This document shows positions 33,068 through 33,275 of a DNA stretch of 33,275 nt, piece by piece. Made by a program: the position numbers and the translations under genes. This stretch comes from Nitrospirota bacterium (GTDB lineage: Bacteria; Nitrospirota; Nitrospiria; Nitrospirales; Nitrospiraceae). The notes below the pieces were generated by a model, which did not search any database, was not told the DNA's origin, and saw nothing but the letters and a program-made list of their open reading frames with translations. Position 1 is the stretch's first letter; each line of letters begins with the position of its first letter. The stretch is from positions 1 through 33,275 of the forward strand of contig JAGXAR010000041.1 of assembly GCA_018971525.1 (NCBI GenBank), written 5' to 3'.

Positions 33068-33113
33068 CAAAACCCGCCACGCGTCGCGAATGGTGCTGAC
33101 ACGTTTTCTTTCT
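33068..33113 (+). repeat. Intergenic repeat, right-end copy
   Basis: AAACCCGCCACGCGTCGCG with AATGGTGCTGACACGTTTTCTTT. One base is missing from the usual GAAATGG. Only the right end is present. Confidence 0.65.
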
Positions 33114-33214
33114 GCCTCAATCCGGCTGTAATCCCACAATGATAATGTCCGCTTTCACCACAATAGAAATGTCCTCTTCGTTGCTAGACTGCTGGCTTTC
33201 ACACGGAGGGCCAG

Positions 33215-33275
33215 ATGGTCGGAGAGGACAGGGTCATCATGAGTGTGAAGGAACTCAGGCGGGTGCACGTGATTC
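33215..33275 (+). CDS. Transposase N-terminus, cut by the window edge
   Basis: Twenty codons are visible: MVGEDRVIMSVKELRRVHVI. The MSxKELxRxHVI opening is typical of the helix-turn-helix start of ISNCY/IS1202-type integrase-like transposases. GGAGGG lies five bases before the ATG. Upstream, AATGTCCGC (33145-33153) and AATGTCCTC (33168-33176) could belong to the terminal region of the element. The rest lies outside the window. Confidence 0.55.
   Translation, partial: MVGEDRVIMSVKELRRVHVI

Noticed and set aside
281-33113. CRISPR array
   Set aside because: The repeats are far apart, hundreds of bases long, mosaic and separated by whole genes. The 15-bp LPGGT repeats have no spacers. No cas genes are present.

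Overview
The window looks like an accessory, repeat-riddled stretch of a GC-rich Gram-negative chromosome. The best guess is a Nitrospira-like member of the Nitrospirota. This rests on the gene mix (DUF6496, DUF2269, VIT/CCC1 and MgtA proteins, an outer-membrane beta-barrel fragment, a CTERM-tagged subtilase) and on the repeats. It is inference; no rRNA or other marker gene is present.

Layout. Positions 1-435: a terminator-like hairpin and a tRNA-Pro 5' fragment. 435-8069: nucleoside deaminase, DUF2269 membrane protein, a small exported protein, two alpha/beta hydrolases, a DUF6496 protein, an oxidoreductase gene broken by one in-frame TGA, and an AraC-type regulator. 8263-10802: methyltransferase and Tat-exported sulfite-oxidase-like protein (probably one operon), then a convergent gene for a secreted LPGGT-repeat protein. 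10968-12612: a two-gene unit with a zinc-ribbon membrane protein, and an exported protein of unknown function. 12802-14185: a complete IS4-family insertion sequence. 14340-18559: DUF2630 protein, O-methyltransferase, two small genes, a broken beta-barrel gene and DUF3047. 19282-21441: receiver-PAS protein without an output domain, then a scrap yard (repeat end, partial DUF2630 copy, IS3 transposase remnant). 21564-24855: lipoprotein consisting of a subtilisin-type prodomain, a subtilase with a GGGGGCS-type C-terminal sorting tail, and a CPBP-type glutamic intramembrane protease resembling MrtJ. 25012-27019: decayed DUF72 gene, polytopic membrane protein, small exported protein. 27337-29973: mgtA broken by one in-frame TAG. 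30686-33275: small exported protein, VIT/CCC1 transporter, small winged-helix-like protein, decayed VF530-like gene, and the first codons of another transposase.

Two things stand out. First, about nineteen copies of a short modular repeat (left end near GGGGACATTCTACTTTT, right core near GCCCGCCACGCGCCGCGAAATGG) occupy many of the intergenic gaps. Every copy points the same way whatever the direction of the flanking genes. Several carry a long hairpin whose two arms change together between copies. This fits non-autonomous elements moved by a single-strand (Y1/RAYT-like) transposase, none of which is encoded here. Second, the prodomain lipoprotein, CTERM subtilase and intramembrane protease look like a dedicated protease export, anchoring and control unit.

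Much of the rest is decay: two nearly intact genes with single nonsense codons, three or four gene remnants, an IS3 remnant and two tRNA fragments.
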